This document shows, piece by piece, positions 39,890 through 40,122 of a stretch of 40,122 bases of DNA. A program made the translations under genes and the position numbers. The stretch spans positions 1-40,122 of the forward strand of contig ONLW01000024.1 of NCBI GenBank assembly GCA_900318835.1, written 5' to 3'. The number at the start of each line of letters is the position of its first letter. Position 1 is the first letter of the stretch. A model generated the notes under the pieces. That model worked only from the letters and a program-made list of their open reading frames with translations. It made no database searches and was not told where the DNA came from. This DNA is from an uncultured Bacteroidales bacterium. Lineage in GTDB: Bacteria; Bacteroidota; Bacteroidia; Bacteroidales; P3.

Positions 39890-39918
39890 TTGACAACGGT
39901 ACATTTTCGGATTATATT
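39890..39918 (+). promoter_or_regulatory. Sigma-70-like promoter (TTGACA-N17-TATATT) for the DUF6266-like gene
   Basis: TTGACA (39890-39895), 17 bases, TATATT (39913-39918): a near-perfect classical sigma-70 promoter, uncommon in this phylum. It can also be read as a weak Bacteroidota promoter (TTGA-N19-TATATTAT). Predicted start near 39925, directly at the foot of the hairpin that begins at 39928. Confidence 0.55.
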
Positions 39919-39927
39919 ATATACAGG

Positions 39928-40014
39928 TTTATTTATCAACGGCGAATTTTACGAATTAAGCGAATTGACCAGTGTAGCAATTGGTTTAATTAGTAAAATC
40001 CGCCGTTAAATAAA
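39928..40014 (+). promoter_or_regulatory. 87-nt long imperfect hairpin in the leader of the DUF6266-like gene
   Basis: About 32 base pairs in five blocks: TTTATTTA/TAAATAAA, ACGGCG/CGCCGT, ATTTTAC/GTAAAAT, AATTAA/TTAATT and AATTG/CAATT, separated by a 3-nt bulge (TCA), single mismatches and one 3x3 internal loop; apex loop 39967-39976. It starts at the predicted 5' end of the transcript and ends 21 nt before the ATG at 40036. Confidence 0.88.
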
Positions 40015-40035
40015 GAAAAAAATAAGCAGTTAATT

Positions 40036-40122
40036 ATGGCAAAGCAACGTTTTGGAATCAACGACGCCTACCGCGGCACGGTGGGCACGGTCATCGGGTA
40101 CGAGTGGCGCGGCAAGTGGTGT
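40036..40122 (+). CDS. DUF6266-like protein, N-terminal fragment (continues outside window)
   Basis: 29 codons visible: MAKQRFGINDAYRGTVGTVI then GYEWRGKWC. The pattern G-I-N-x-A-Y/F-x-G-x-V-G-T/S-V-I/V-G-x-x-W-R-G-K resembles the start of DUF6266, a Bacteroidota family of unknown function. This is pattern recall from a short stretch. There is no signal peptide. The leader contains a long hairpin. Confidence 0.75.
   Translation, partial: MAKQRFGINDAYRGTVGTVIGYEWRGKWC

Noticed and set aside
39928-40014. Integron attC-like recombination site
   Set aside because: GTTAAAT fits the GTTRRRY box, but the partner box RYYYAAC is not present (reads TATCAAC), and no integrase or cassette structure is seen.
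1-40122. tRNA, rRNA, insertion sequence, prophage or SusCD locus
   Set aside because: No tRNA or rRNA signature, transposase, integrase, structural phage gene or SusD-type gene was seen; the only TonB receptor has no SusD neighbour.

Overview
The window looks like chromosomal DNA of a Bacteroidales bacterium (phylum Bacteroidota). Four things support this. Several promoters match the phylum-specific TTTG-N19-TAnnTTTG pattern. Proteins such as the gliding-type C-terminal domain protein, the GldI-like FKBP lipoprotein, the CarboxypepD_reg plus TonB receptor and the DUF6266-like start are Bacteroidota types. The queuine tRNA-ribosyltransferase lacks the zinc cysteines, as I recall for this phylum. 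Family-level placement cannot be made by eye. I see no insertion sequence, prophage block, CRISPR array, tRNA or rRNA; this is mostly core genome.

Layout. 1-2.5 kb, minus strand: glycosyltransferase, ECF sigma factor, truncated secreted protein. 2.6-7.0 kb, minus: GroES-like gene, alaS, a small phage-like gene and tgt, all behind one promoter. 7.0-9.5 kb, minus: LTA-synthase-like membrane sulfatase. 9.7-12.6 kb, plus: secreted unknown plus dxs. 12.7-15.2 kb, minus: argS plus acyl-ACP thioesterase. 15.5-22.0 kb, plus: cysteine-motif exported protein, M20 peptidase, SRP RNA, prfB, a DHH phosphoesterase fused in frame to an FKBP lipoprotein, a second FKBP lipoprotein, adk. 22.2-25.3 kb, plus: obgE, PAP2 phosphatase, cvpA-like, dus-like. 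25.4-29.3 kb, plus: TPR lipoprotein, pyrB, pyrI, membrane protein, terminator, then an ECF sigma factor with a probable membrane partner. 29.4-37.0 kb, minus: gyrA, TPR protein, TonB-dependent receptor, M16-like protein. 37.1-39.6 kb, minus: large secreted protein with a T9SS/gliding-type C-terminus. 40.0 kb, plus: start of a DUF6266-like gene.

The most unusual signal is a family of five long palindromic intergenic elements built on the core CCTACCNNGGTAGG, spaced 6-10 kb apart and found in divergent, co-directional and convergent gaps. Other notable points are a 14-bp perfect hairpin containing the TonB receptor start codon, an 87-nt imperfect hairpin at the predicted 5' end of the DUF6266-like transcript, a complete lipoprotein signal in the middle of the DHH-FKBP reading frame, and 7-nt tandem repeats at three loci, one inside a coding region.
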